A stretch of DNA of 64,000 nt from Metaphire vulgaris (Eukaryota > Annelida > Clitellata > Crassiclitellata > Megascolecidae), in NCBI GenBank assembly GCA_018105865.1, contig CM030832.1, positions 13,481,919-13,545,918 on the forward strand, given 5' to 3'. The translations under genes and the position numbers were made by a program. Position 1 is the stretch's first letter. Each line of letters opens with the position of its first letter. The notes below the pieces were generated by a model. That model saw nothing but the letters and a program-made list of their open reading frames with translations, was not told the origin of the DNA and made no database searches. Shown piece after piece: positions 54,003 to 64,000 of this stretch.

Positions 54003-54236
54003 AATGACGTTAACCCTGACTACTTGTCGTGTTTGTTTGATTTGTTCTGTGGCATAGTGTGTTTTAGGGGCGGGAAGTTAGCAGAGTATGGTAACAGCGT
54101 TGGATATTGGTGCAGGAGGTCGCGGGTTCGCGTCTAAGGTCGACTCATTATTTGCGCTAGAGGGCGTGTTAATGACGTTAACCCTGACTACTTGTCGTGT
54201 TTGTTTGATTTGTTCTGTGGCATAGTGTGTTTTAGG
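54003..54236. repeat. 66-bp exact direct repeats flanking a tRNA-like insert
   Basis: 54003-54068 and 54171-54236 are identical (start AATGACGTTAACCCTG, end GTGTTTTAGG). The 102-bp insert has TTAGCAGAGTATGG and GGGTTCGCGTCT, which are A- and B-box-like. Confidence 0.8.
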
Positions 54237-54699
54237 TAGTCATGTATTTATAAATACTCAACATTAGTTTTGATATAGAGCCTTAACTGTACGGCTTTGA
54301 AAGGATTGGCCTATCAGAGATTTTATATTTGTTCGATACTCAACATTAGTTTCAACATGACTTAGAGGCTTTGAGTGGACATTATAGATGATTAATTGCC
54401 AATGACCATGGTCACAAGGGTCATGGGTGATTACTTCTTTATATGTCACGGGGGCATAAGAATTTCACAAGGACTTTGGTGGGGCATGGCCTAAAAAGGC
54501 GGAGAACCTCTGGTTTAGGGCAAAAATCTTCGTTCAATAACATACGAGAACAGCATACAAACAAACAGCAAACCATGCAGCGGCAGTAAAAGAGAGACAT
54601 AAGCAGACAAACACGCTGACTGACTGGTTGATAAACATAGAGAGACGGATAGACACAGACAGACACAGACAGACAGAGTTTCAGTGGAGTATAATCGCA

Positions 54700-55215
54700 A
54701 TCTGTTCAATTGCGTCTTTCCGTCGTCTTTTCGTCCTGCGTCGTCGGCAGCCGATAATATTTGCCGACGACATGTGATACTTCAGCCGCCGCTCGACCAA
54801 CCAGCCCCCGGCGGCGGCGGCGGCGGCGGCGGTCGGCCAGCCGACATCTGCTGCCGGTCTCGGACTGAGACGGTCGCCGTCGCCTTCGCCGCCCGCCCGT
54901 CGAGCAGTCGAGTTCTAAGCCACGAGAGTTAGACGACTTCGTGTCTCTCCTACTATTCCTCCTCTCCATTCCTCCCTCCTCTTCTTCTTCCTCCTCCTCC
55001 TCCTCGTCGTCGTCGTAGGCGCGTCGTCGAGTGACGAGAGGTCGTCATGAGCGTTGGGCCGACGGCGCCGCCGTTGTCGTCAACCAGGAACAGCGCGGGC
55101 GGCCCCCTGCGTCGTCGTCGACGCCCGGCCTGATCGTTCGCCGCCGACGCCGACGCCGCCGGGAGATGAGCGTGCGGCAGTTGTTGACAGTGACTTGTCC
55201 GTCGTCAGATCTTTC
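54700..55215. promoter_or_regulatory. GC- and CpG-rich stretch upstream of a candidate first exon
   Basis: CGG, GTC and CCT triplet runs and a high CpG density contrast sharply with the AT-rich surroundings. It precedes the ATG at 55216, so it may be a promoter-associated CpG-rich region or 5'UTR. No TATA box or Inr was identified. Confidence 0.4.
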
Positions 55216-55498
55216 ATGGACCGAGACCAGCAGAACGCATCGTCGTCATCATCGGGAGGAACCGATGGAGGAGGAGAAGGAGGAGGAGGAGGAAGAGGAG
55301 GAGGAGGAGGAGGAGGAGAAGGAGGAAGCCGAGAAAGGGAAGATGGTCTCGTCGGCGCCGATAGACCGGTGGACCTCGAAGCGCAAGGAGGAGACGAGTG
55401 GAGCGCAGGTAGAAAGCCCAACAGCCGACCGGCGACACCGTCCGGAGGAAAACGCAAGGCGTGCGTTGTGCACCTGGACGGCTGCAGATACACCATAG
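55216..55498 (+). CDS. Candidate coding exon ending in an LDG..YTIG motif (copy B)
   Basis: From ATG at 55216 (MDRDQQNASSSSS) the frame runs through a Gly/Glu low-complexity stretch and a polar segment to GGKRKACVVHLDGCRYTIG, then a donor ATAG|GTAGGA, phase 1. The surrounding 54.7-55.5 kb is GC- and CpG-rich, as expected of a promoter-proximal first exon. Long GGA runs can make spurious frames, but the closing segment is not low-complexity and matches copy A at 34023-34335. Function unknown. Downstream exons would lie beyond or unseen. Confidence 0.38.
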
Positions 55499-55625
55499 GT
55501 AGGAATTCAACGTCCGCTTACTTTTAAAAAAATCATTGCTTTCGTACTGTATGGGAGGAGGAGGAGGCGCTGGCTTGGACGGTATGTGCAGGGCCGATCT
55601 GAAGCCTAGGCTGTGCCTACTGGAT

Positions 55626-55634
55626 CTCTCTCTT

Positions 55635-55692
<58 letters not shown>
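55626..55692. repeat. (CT)n tract
   Basis: CT dinucleotides shortly after the candidate splice donor. Confidence 0.9.
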
Positions 55693-55693
<1 letters not shown>

Positions 55694-55853
55694 GATATTC
55701 GTATCTCGGACACATTTCTAGCACTTCAGGGTTGTTCTTCAGAAGAGGAGCTCTGCAAATGAATTATAATTATCACTATGTTAAATTTACCTTGAACCAA
55801 CACTGAAATAATTGATAAGATAGCTTTTTCTATTTCTGGACCAAAAATCAATT

Positions 55854-55868
55854 TATTATTATTATTGC

Positions 55869-55955
<87 letters not shown>

Positions 55956-55985
55956 CATCATCATCATTCATCAGCATCATTCATC
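55854..55985. repeat. (ATT)n(ATC)n microsatellite
   Basis: About 33 ATT units followed by ATC units and CATTCATCAG words. Confidence 0.9.
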
Positions 55986-55999
55986 AGCATCATCATCAT

Positions 56000-56938
56000 T
56001 AGTATTTTTTATTATCAGATGCATATAGGCTTAGGCCTATGCTTGTGAATTTCTAAACACAGCTGCAATGTGACTTCGAATGGTTTGTCTTAGACTGTTT
56101 TCGATTGACGTGTTCTGTCACTTTGGTAGCCACGAGGGGAACGCTGTGTGATGTTCCAATTTCAACACTTTTAGACCTAGAGAGCAAATTGTTGGTTGGT
56201 TTCTGGGTTCTAAAATCTAGGCCTAGTTCAAAGGAATTCTGACAGAGCTGAGATAAGGACGAGCATCCTCCGAGCGATTCGTTTTGGTCACGTGATTAAT
56301 GGGATTGACGGCGATGCCATGATTTTGCGGGGGAATTCGATTACGGACAAAGTGTATTTTAATCCACGACATTGCTTTGATTTTGCCGAAACCGACTTTG
56401 ATCAGTTCGTTTCGCCGCTGAAACCGCGCTGTTTTGGAAATTAACAAAACGTTTGATCAAATATTGAATGAGTTACGCACGAGCGACATTTGCCTGACGT
56501 GAACTTTTGTGGCTGCCATTGAAGGACATCAGAAATGACCGCAATCGTAAAAAATCTTAGGCCTATTCATTGCAACAGTGAGACTTGAAGAAGACTTCTG
56601 CTGCCCACGTCATGATTATACAGATGAGTATGTCATCTGTCTTTCTGCTTATATGCCTGGACTGTTGGGTGTATGAACAGATGTACACTCGTATGCTTAT
56701 ACAAATACGCGTTAACAGTTGGATGCGCTTCCAGTTAATGCGGCATTGCAGATGGTCAATATTAACGCAGATAAGAATGTAGGTCGATTGAAACGATGCC
56801 AATTACCTCGGCAGATAAGTAATTGCTATGATGTACAGTATAGTAATAAATTGAAAACACACACAAAACAAAAATTGTGTGAAATTTCATCTAATCCAAT
56901 CCAATGCAATCTAAACTGGTTTGGTCTAGTCAACCATA
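56000..56938. other. Intergenic or intronic sequence, nothing recognised
   Basis: No supported frame or repeat. Confidence 0.4.
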
Positions 56939-56939
56939 A

Positions 56940-57419
56940 GGAGCTGTCCAATGTCCATTAATCACGCAAACAATTGTAGGCAATTTTTAATTCCCCATTA
57001 ATTCCCCCTTGTCAACAGTGACCCTCCTAATGAAATTATTTCAAGCTAACAGTATTTTATATGGCTGACTTTTATGCTAAGAAAGAATGATGGAAATTAA
57101 AATTTATACAAAAAATTTAAATACATGTTTTACTTGTTTAACAAATTAGCAGACATCAAAATGACTATAACACTTTGAATTCTAGCTTCTATCGTCTTCC
57201 AATAGCGAAGCCAAATGTTCCTGAATTGTTATATTATATCGAGTGTGTACCATGGAAGATCAATGCACCGACTCATTTACTATTTTTTGATTTATTAAAT
57301 TTATTGTACAAAATAAAAATTTTCGCGTAAATCTATCTTGACCCCTTCCATATGTCAACAATTGTCAAACTTCCTCAAATCCCTCCCGTATTTTGTTTAT
57401 GTAATTATTGGACAGCTCC
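56940..57419. mobile_element. GGGGCYGTCC MITE, copy 3
   Basis: Ends GGAGCTGTCCAATG and complement of TTATTGGACAGCTCC, with AA at both flanks. Confidence 0.75.
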
Positions 57420-57649
57420 AAATCTCGCCTAATAGCCTAATACAGCGTCTTTTACTCTATTTAATAGTTCTTTGTATCGATTTCAAATCCCTAGATATTT
57501 GCGAAGGAACTGTATATCTGTAATCTGTATTCGATTTCAGATTTCATTTGAAATCTGTTGCCAAGCATTTCTCTGTTAAAACTCAGCTGGTCCTTTGGAT
57601 TAAATGACCCTGCGTTAACCTTTGGCTATTGCTACTTCATTTTAAGGTT

Positions 57650-57740
57650 AAGCGCCTAGGAATAAGGAGCTACACTTCGGTGCTGCTTTTGAAAGCGATA
57701 TAAAAATTAACGAGATTTTACTTACTTACTTACTTAGCTG
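57650..57740 (+). mobile_element. GCGMTATARAAAT..(TTAC)n SINE tail
   Basis: Contains AAGCGCCTAGGAATAAGGAG, GAAAGCGATATAAAAATTAA, CGAGATTTTAC and TTAC repeats. Confidence 0.6.
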
Positions 57741-59075
57741 CGACGAAAATATGGCCTTATAGAGTCCGTCTTAACAGCAGAGCAGACTCACTAACCAACC
57801 AACCAACTCGCACTCACAGGTACAGGTTCTCAGGTATTAGGAATTCAGTGCAGTGCGACGGCTGCAATTTTGGTGCGAGTGACCAGAGTGTGATTGACGT
57901 GTGATGTCCCCGTACTCGTCCTTGACCTCGATTCTCTATAGTTCGTAATAACGCGATTTTTTTATCTTGACGACTTGTTCTTTTCCTGACGATGACGATT
58001 GGTTTCCACTTCACGACGTCATCGTCGACGTCAAGATCCGCTCACTCCCTCTCCCTCCCCCACCCCCACCCCCACTTCACCGGTGACGGATTTATATGGC
58101 GCCATCATTCTTAAACGGACAGCTCTTTACTTTCGATGCTCCTATATACGTGCGTGCTATTGCACGTGATTGAGATGACGGCCAACAGTTGAGACGGTGG
58201 AAGATAAGATCGCTTCTTCAGACATATTCTCGTCCTCGGCATTCTCTGTTCTTCCGTTTGAAGCCAGACGAACTCTCGAGTGATGCTGTTGAACGATGTT
58301 CTGCTCTTCTCTTGTTATTCCAGCATCTTCGTTCTCAATTCCGGATGCGACGCCGCATCTGGTGCGATATCGTGCGGTCTTGTGCGATCTTGAGTCGATG
58401 TACTTGCTAGTTATTATAATTATATACACTTGCGTGTGTGCGTGTGCGTATGTGTGTGTGTGCATATAGGTGAGGGGGGATTTATTTCTGAGGATCGTTC
58501 ATTTGCCGATGTCGTGAGAAATGAAGGCGCCGGTAAAACTAATGCTTTGGCGGATCAACGCTCGTAGTAGAGAGCGCCCATCAGATCACAGTGGACCGTC
58601 GAGTCCCGCTTTGATGTCGGCTCGTTAACTTATAAGCGTGTGTCGTGAAGAAGGCGTAAATAGCATTACGCGGCGGCGTAATTCCCGACTTCATCTGCGT
58701 CGTCGTAAATCGGGAGCCGTCTTCGCCTCCTGTAAGAATCTCACAGTGAGGCGTCGCCCCCGCCCCGCCCCTCCCCCGCAGCTTCGAATCCTGGGATTCA
58801 GGTGTTCAGTCGATCCTCCGACCGACCGATCGACAGGAAGACAGGAAGAGACAGACAGACAGACAGACTCAGCATCGCGTATGCGCCACCGAATTGATTG
58901 AACGCCTGAGCGCTTAACAGAGCAATACGATAACTGTCGTTCAGCAATCAATAGAGTAAATAAACGCACTGAAGCAAACATACACACACATACACACGCA
59001 CACACACATACATGGTGTTTAAGACAACAATCAACAAACCTTGGGTTCAAGTGATTTACCGAACTTTGCCAAAAG
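57741..59075. other. Intergenic sequence, nothing recognised
   Basis: Short CCCCCAC and CA repeats only. The frames of 60-119 codons lack domains. Confidence 0.4.
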
Positions 59076-59084
59076 TGCCTATAT

Positions 59085-59406
59085 CAGTGGCGTAGCCAAA
59101 GGGGGAGGTTTGGGGTTAAATCACCCTTGACTGTTCTCAACGTAGTCAAAGGGGGAGTTTTGGGGGCTAAACCCCCTTAGCTGTTCGACAACAAGTTCTT
59201 CTATTGCGTATGCAGTTGTAGTGGCTCATATATGGCTCATTATACCTATATAATCCACTTTTAAAGCAATATAATAGCTGACGACCTTTTTTGCTTGTCA
59301 GGATTTTTTCAGTGATGGGAACCATGACGATGATAACCTTTTACTTTCCGATGTTGGGAATCATGTGAATGGAAACCCTCTTTGGAAAATCCTGATTACG
59401 CCACTG
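59085..59406. mobile_element. hAT-type MITE (CAGTGGCGTAGCC ends)
   Basis: Ends CAGTGGCGTAGCCAAAGG and complement of TGATTACGCCACTG; flanking GCCTATAT and GCCTCTAT differ at one base. TGACGACCTTTTTTGCTTGT lies at about 59279. Confidence 0.85.
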
Positions 59407-59629
59407 GCCTCTATAGAGTATTTTTCTCTTGTTTCAGTCGAAGTGTAAAACGATACAGCCAGAAAAAGATGTCTAAATAGTCGCCTCATCCGTTAAAAGC
59501 TAAAGTAGAACTCCGATGGTTGAAATGTTCGTAACTTCTCGATGAATCTGTTAAATCTGTGTCACTCTACCGACGAACACAACTACTCATTCGTCGATAA
59601 GCGCATAATTATATAGATAGGCACAGCGT

Positions 59630-60180
59630 GGATTTGCAAAGGGGCGGTCATGTATGGACCAACATGTTTGACTTTCTGGAGGAGGTTCATGATGATGACA
59701 TAAATGAGGACAAAATAGTGGACACAATAATAGACTACTGTACACTGTATATTTAGAATTTTTCAAAGCTTTCGATAAAGTACCCCACCATCGAAGACTG
59801 GATGCCAAATTAAAGTCCTGTTGAATAGGAAGGGTTATTTTCAGTTGGAAAAAATTGATTGATGGGAAGAAGATACTGACATAAGGGGCATCCATTCGGA
59901 ATGAACAAGAGTATTTAGTGGAGTGCCTCAGGGCTCAGTGCTGTGCTTGAGCCATTGCTTTTTTTATATATAAATGATATCGATAAAGAACTAGTATCCA
60001 AAATTTTCCAAAGTTTACCGATGATACAATGACGTGCAAAAATATTGTCTCTATTGATGATGTCAACATTTTACAGGAGGACCTAAGCAAACTGTTGCTA
60101 TGGTCTGTGGACTGATAGATGCTTTTTAATATCGACAAATGTTATGTGATGCATTTTGGAAAATCTAATCATGACACTGA
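59630..60180 (+). mobile_element. CR1-like LINE fragment, RT palm region
   Basis: Broken frames read FDFLEEVHDDD, FFKAFDKVPHH, KNWLMGRRY, WSASGLSAVLEPLLFLYIND, then DDVNILQED and WSVD. This is the same family and segment as the minus-strand LINE at 37601-39560. It lacks the 3' hairpin tail. Confidence 0.75.
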
Positions 60181-60246
60181 ATAGGCTTCGAAGGGGGGAG
60201 TCCTAGTCACCGCAGAGCAAGAAAGAAACTGAGTTGATCATCCATA

Positions 60247-60692
60247 GAAGTATGTACCTTTCATAAAGTACGCCACGCTATTTTTGGTCATTCCCTCCCA
60301 TCACAAACTTTCACAAATCTCGGACCCCCTAAAAGTGCGTCACAAATCTCCGACCCCCTTAAAGTGTCGTCCATAACTTACGTCACGCAGGTTTTCTATT
60401 TAATATGTTCGAGCTTCTCGCTCAATTAATTTTCTGCAGCAAAACAAATATTTAACTTCCGACAATGATAACGAACATAATTGAGACCTAAATTTAATGT
60501 ATCTCGTGTAAAAAAAGTGTTAATGCGCAATTAAAAACGTCTTTTGCTATGCCTCCTATCAGGTATATTTAAAGTTTTATTTATACTGAAAGTGTGACGT
60601 CACGCTGGTCCTTACCCCTCGCTCCCATCACAAGCTATCACATTTTCTTAGACCCCTTCCCCTTGAGTGTGACGTACTTTATGGACGGCCCC
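60247..60692. mobile_element. GGGGCYGTCC MITE, copy 4
   Basis: The right end is complement to GGGGCCGTCCATAAAGTACG. The left end is decayed but keeps CATAAAGTACGCCACG. TA lies on both flanks. Confidence 0.75.
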
Positions 60693-60931
60693 TATGAATT
60701 TATCTCGACAATGTATGGGTGCAGGGAAAAAGGACAACCGGATAGTGGAATGAGGATAATAGCAACAGTGAGTCGAGACAAAGAGATGGCTGTTTAAAAT
60801 TTAAAGTCATTGGCTTATAATGCATGTTTTCTTAAACTAATTCGTTTTGATATTTCGTTGGGCGATTCGACACCAAGTATCGTTACAGACAATTAATTCA
60901 ATTGATTACTCTGATATGTATCTACTGTTGC

Positions 60932-61224
60932 CAGTGGCGTAACTAGGAGGGCGGGGGACACTTTGTAGACAGCCCCCGGGCCCCGGGCGGGGGCCCCCGA
61001 AGAGGGGTCTAAGCTAAGGTTAGGTTAGGGTTAACCCTAACTTAAACTTAACCCTAACTTAACCCTAACCCTAGAAATGATGTGGTGAGGACCTTTTTTT
61101 TGCTCGTCAGGGTTAAAAAGGAAAAGGTGGAGACGATAACGTTTTTTGGCTCGTCAGCTCGAAACCCTGGGGCCCCCGTGTCAAAGATGCCCCTTGGGCC
61201 CCCAAAAGTCACGCTACGCCACTG
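60932..61224. mobile_element. hAT-type MITE (CAGTGGCGTAACT ends) with telomere-like interior
   Basis: Exact duplication ACTGTTGC at 60924-60931 and 61225-61232; ends CAGTGGCGTAACTAGG and complement of GCTACGCCACTG. 61011-61075 holds TTAGGG/CCCTAA-like repeats in both orientations. Two GACCTTTTTTTTTGCTCGTC-like motifs follow. Confidence 0.92.
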
Positions 61225-61600
61225 ACTGTTGCCACATAAATCAGCAACATAAATTATTGTATATTATCATATATGGATTGTTGTCGAAAGAAGCCGTAAG
61301 CTACTTACTGTACAGTACACGATCGCATCCCTCTTCACAGGCCATAAATCACGTGGCGTACGTCCCCCCACCAAAAGCAACATCCCCTCAGTGAGATCAG
61401 CATTCAATGAGCAAAGCACTTCAATAAAGCACTTCTCATAAGCAAGACTGCGTGTGTTAGAGAAAGACACACAGAGAAGAAAACAAGCAGGCACGTGCAT
61501 TGTCAGTGCGACTTCAAAATCATACGTAAGACTACCAGAAGGAAATCAATCTCGTGTAAGCCGTATTTGCTGTAAATATGTAAATACTGTTTCTTGTATA

Positions 61601-61717
61601 CGTTCTTTCTTTCTTTCTTTCTTTTTTCTTTTTTTCTTTCTTTCTTTCTATTTTCTTTTTTCTTTCTTTCTTTCTGTTTTCTTTCTTTCCACATAGGATC
61701 GACTATCCTATCCACAT

Positions 61718-61786
<69 letters not shown>

Positions 61787-61800
61787 TGAGAGAGGGAGTG
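61601..61800. repeat. (CTTT)n and (GA)n tracts
   Basis: CTTT units at 61601-61690 and GA units at 61722-61782. Confidence 0.9.
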
Positions 61801-61915
61801 AGAGAGAATTCGTCCGATCATTAATATTTCTATTTATATCAAATACCGCAATTAGAATATCAATCATATTTATCAATCATTGCTATATAATACAATATTT
61901 TATTACTGGGCCTAT

Positions 61916-61949
61916 TTATAATAATAATAATAATAATTATTATTATTAT

Positions 61950-62025
<76 letters not shown>

Positions 62026-62031
62026 TGGTGG

Positions 62032-62077
<46 letters not shown>

Positions 62078-62810
62078 GGCAGCAGCAGCAGCAGTGGTGG
62101 TGGTGGTGGTGGTGGTGGTGGTGGCAGTGGTGGTGGTGGTGGTGGTGGTGGTGGTGGCAGCAGCAGTGGTGGTGGTGGCAGTGGTGGCAGTGGTGGTGGT
62201 GGTGGTGGTGGTGGTGGTGGTGGTGGTGGTGGTGGTGGTGGTGGTGGCAGTGGCAGTGGTGGTGGTGGTGGTGGCAGCAGTGGCAGCAGTGGTGGTGGTG
62301 GCAGTGGTGGCAGTGGTGGTGGTGGTGGTGGTGGTGGTGGTGGTGGTGGTGGTGGTGGTGGTGGTGGTGGTGGTGGTGGTGGTGGTGGTGGTGGTGGTGC
62401 AGCAGCAGCAGTGGTGGTGGTGGTGGTGGTGGTGGTGGTGGTGGTGGTGGTGGTGGTGGTGGTGGTGGTGGTGGTGGTGGTGGTGGTGGTGGTGGTGGTG
62501 GTGGTGGTGGTGGTGGTGGTGGTGGTGGTGGTGGTGGTGGTGGTGGTGGTGGTGGTGGTGGCAGTGGTGGTGGTGGTGGTGGTGGTGGTGGTGGTGGTGG
62601 TGGTGGTGGTGGTGGTGGTGGTGGTGGTGGTGGTGGTGGTGGTGGTGGTGGTGGTGGTGGTGGTGGTGGTGGTGGTGGTGGTGGTGGTGGTGGTGGTGGT
62701 GGTGGTGGTGGTGGTGGTGGTGGTGGTGGTGGTGGTGGTGGTGGTGGTGGTGGTGGTGGTGGCAGTGGTGGTGGTGGTGGTGGTGGTGGTGGTGGTGGTG
62801 GTGGTGGTGG

Positions 62811-62861
<51 letters not shown>

Positions 62862-62897
62862 CAGCAGCAGCAGTAGTAGCAGTGCAGCAGTAGCAGT

Positions 62898-62994
<97 letters not shown>
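61916..62994. repeat. Ordered triplet-repeat array: TAA/TAG/CAG/TGG/CAG/TAG, about 1.08 kb
   Basis: Blocks follow in the order (AAT), (AGT), (AGC), alternating AGC and GGT, a long almost pure (GGT)n core, then (AGC) and (AGT) again. Long frames across it on both strands encode homopolymers and are not genes. Confidence 0.95.
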
Positions 62995-63702
62995 ATTTGA
63001 AACGTATAGCACCGTTTCTATAGCATTCAAAAATATATATCAACCGATTCTCCTCCAGATCCATCTGCAGAAGAAGACTAGGTCAAGTACAGAGATCCGC
63101 CAGAGTTGGAGACAAACAGTAGAAATGCCAACTGCATGGAAGAGATATGTCGTCTTGAGTCTAGATTTGAAAGCAATCAAATGATTGGAAAATCTGACAG
63201 TCGAAGAAGCCCAGATCTTTGGTACGTCTTAACAGCAAGTCAACAAATCTTGTTCAGTGCGAATGTTTCAGAGATGATTTATCCTGGATGTCAAGTAGTG
63301 AGATTGGCCTGTCGTCGGCAAAGGCATGCGGGCTGAGAGATTGCCAGGGTTAGATTAATGCAAATAAATTCGCCGTCGTGTGGGGGTGGGAGAGAATCGG
63401 CATACTTTTTGACTAAAGGGTTCGGTTTGTACATTTCTGCCCGGTGAATAGTTTTGATCTTTAAAGAAAAAGTCTTTATAAAAAATATCCATAGGAATTA
63501 TTTAAAAATTAAAATGTTCGCCTATTTTAAAACATCCGAGACTTTTAGTCAATGTGACCCGGTAGAACTACTCTTAGAATGGCCTTCCGCTGTCCAAGTG
63601 GTCATCGTTATAAGAAATCTTCTAGGATAATAAAAAATAGTCACACGACAATAGAAAAACTTATCTATAACATTAAAATCGTTATCTGTATGTCTGTTGC
63701 CT

Positions 63703-63870
63703 TCGAGCGTTCTGATTGGTTGGCTGTGTGAGCGTTCTGATTGGTTGCGTTCGAGCGTTCTGATTGTTTGGCTGTGTGAGCGTTCTGATTGGTTGGCTGT
63801 GTGAGCGTTCTGATTGGTTACCTTCAAGCGTTCTGATTGGTTGGCTGAGTGAGCGTTCTGATTGGTCGTT
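63703..63870. repeat. Tandem AGCGTTCTGATTGGTTGGCT array
   Basis: Seven units of about 22-25 bases, most containing ATTGG (inverted CCAAT box). Confidence 0.88.
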
Positions 63871-63896
63871 CTGGAATTGGAATTGGATTGGTCGTT

Positions 63897-64000
63897 GCCT
63901 CGAGCGAAGCGAAGCGACGCGAAGCGACGCGAAGCGACGCGAAGCGACGCGAAGCGACGCGAAGCGACGCGAAGCGACGCGAAGCGAAGCTCGCAGCGAG
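63897..64000. repeat. GAAGCGACGC decamer satellite at the window edge
   Basis: About nine near-identical CpG-containing decamers run to within about 12 bases of the window end; the array may continue beyond. Confidence 0.9.

Noticed and set aside
61912..63064. Frames of 278-372 codons encoding poly-Val, poly-Trp, poly-Thr, poly-His and poly-Pro
   Set aside because: They are triplet-repeat translations, open in all frames, with no unique sequence.

Overview
This is a repeat-dense window from an animal genome, most likely a marine invertebrate. Genes are intron-rich with GT..AG boundaries, and simple-sequence repeats and small transposons are very frequent. Frequent AGGCCTA-type words would fit an echinoderm or other invertebrate deuterostome, but I cannot fix the taxon. 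There is no operon, CRISPR, rRNA or plausible functional tRNA gene. Most of the DNA is intron or intergenic sequence filled with mobile elements.

The best-supported host gene runs on the + strand from 8908 to 27675. Seven coding exons encode a signal peptide, a SUEL/galactose-binding lectin domain, a CUB domain, a Sushi (CCP) domain, a Thr-rich stalk, one membrane span and a short cytoplasmic tail. The internal domain exons are bounded by phase-1 introns. The CUB exon is one base out of register: its frame opens into an early stop, while the rest of the CUB domain is intact in the next frame. It is therefore either a real frameshift or a base error. Further downstream are three weaker exon candidates: a signal-peptide exon (33852-33951) and two exons (34023-34335 and 55216-55498) that end in a similar LDG..YTIG motif at the same splice phase. 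The function of the last two is not recognised.

Layout: 1-7400 is telomere-like repeats, an AT-rich satellite of about 1.3 kb, a 7SL-derived SINE, a (TA)n-linked minisatellite and a hAT MITE. 7400-27700 is the lectin gene, with many transposons in its introns. 27700-33000 holds a hAT transposase remnant, an RTE-like LINE fragment and a hAT MITE. 33000-45500 holds exon candidates, a CR1-like LINE on the minus strand, dimeric tRNA SINEs and a decayed hAT. 45458-47252 is a piggyBac element. 47-54 kb is mostly simple repeats plus another hAT MITE. 54.7-55.5 kb is GC-rich with an exon candidate. 56-61.3 kb holds MITEs and a CR1 fragment. 61.9-63.0 kb is a large ordered triplet array. 63.7-64.0 kb is a CCAAT-box tandem array followed by a CpG-rich decamer satellite.

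Three structures seem most worth a second look. (1) A short 3' hairpin with compensatory base changes is shared by the CR1-like LINE, by tRNA-headed SINEs and by a SINE whose head resembles the Alu domain of 7SL (SRP) RNA. This suggests one LINE that mobilises SINEs of different origin. (2) A motif near GACGACCTTTTTTGCTTGTC recurs inside many non-autonomous elements with unrelated termini. (3) Several hAT MITEs with 8-bp target duplications have interiors made almost wholly of their own short tandem motif. All coordinates and alignments were read by eye.
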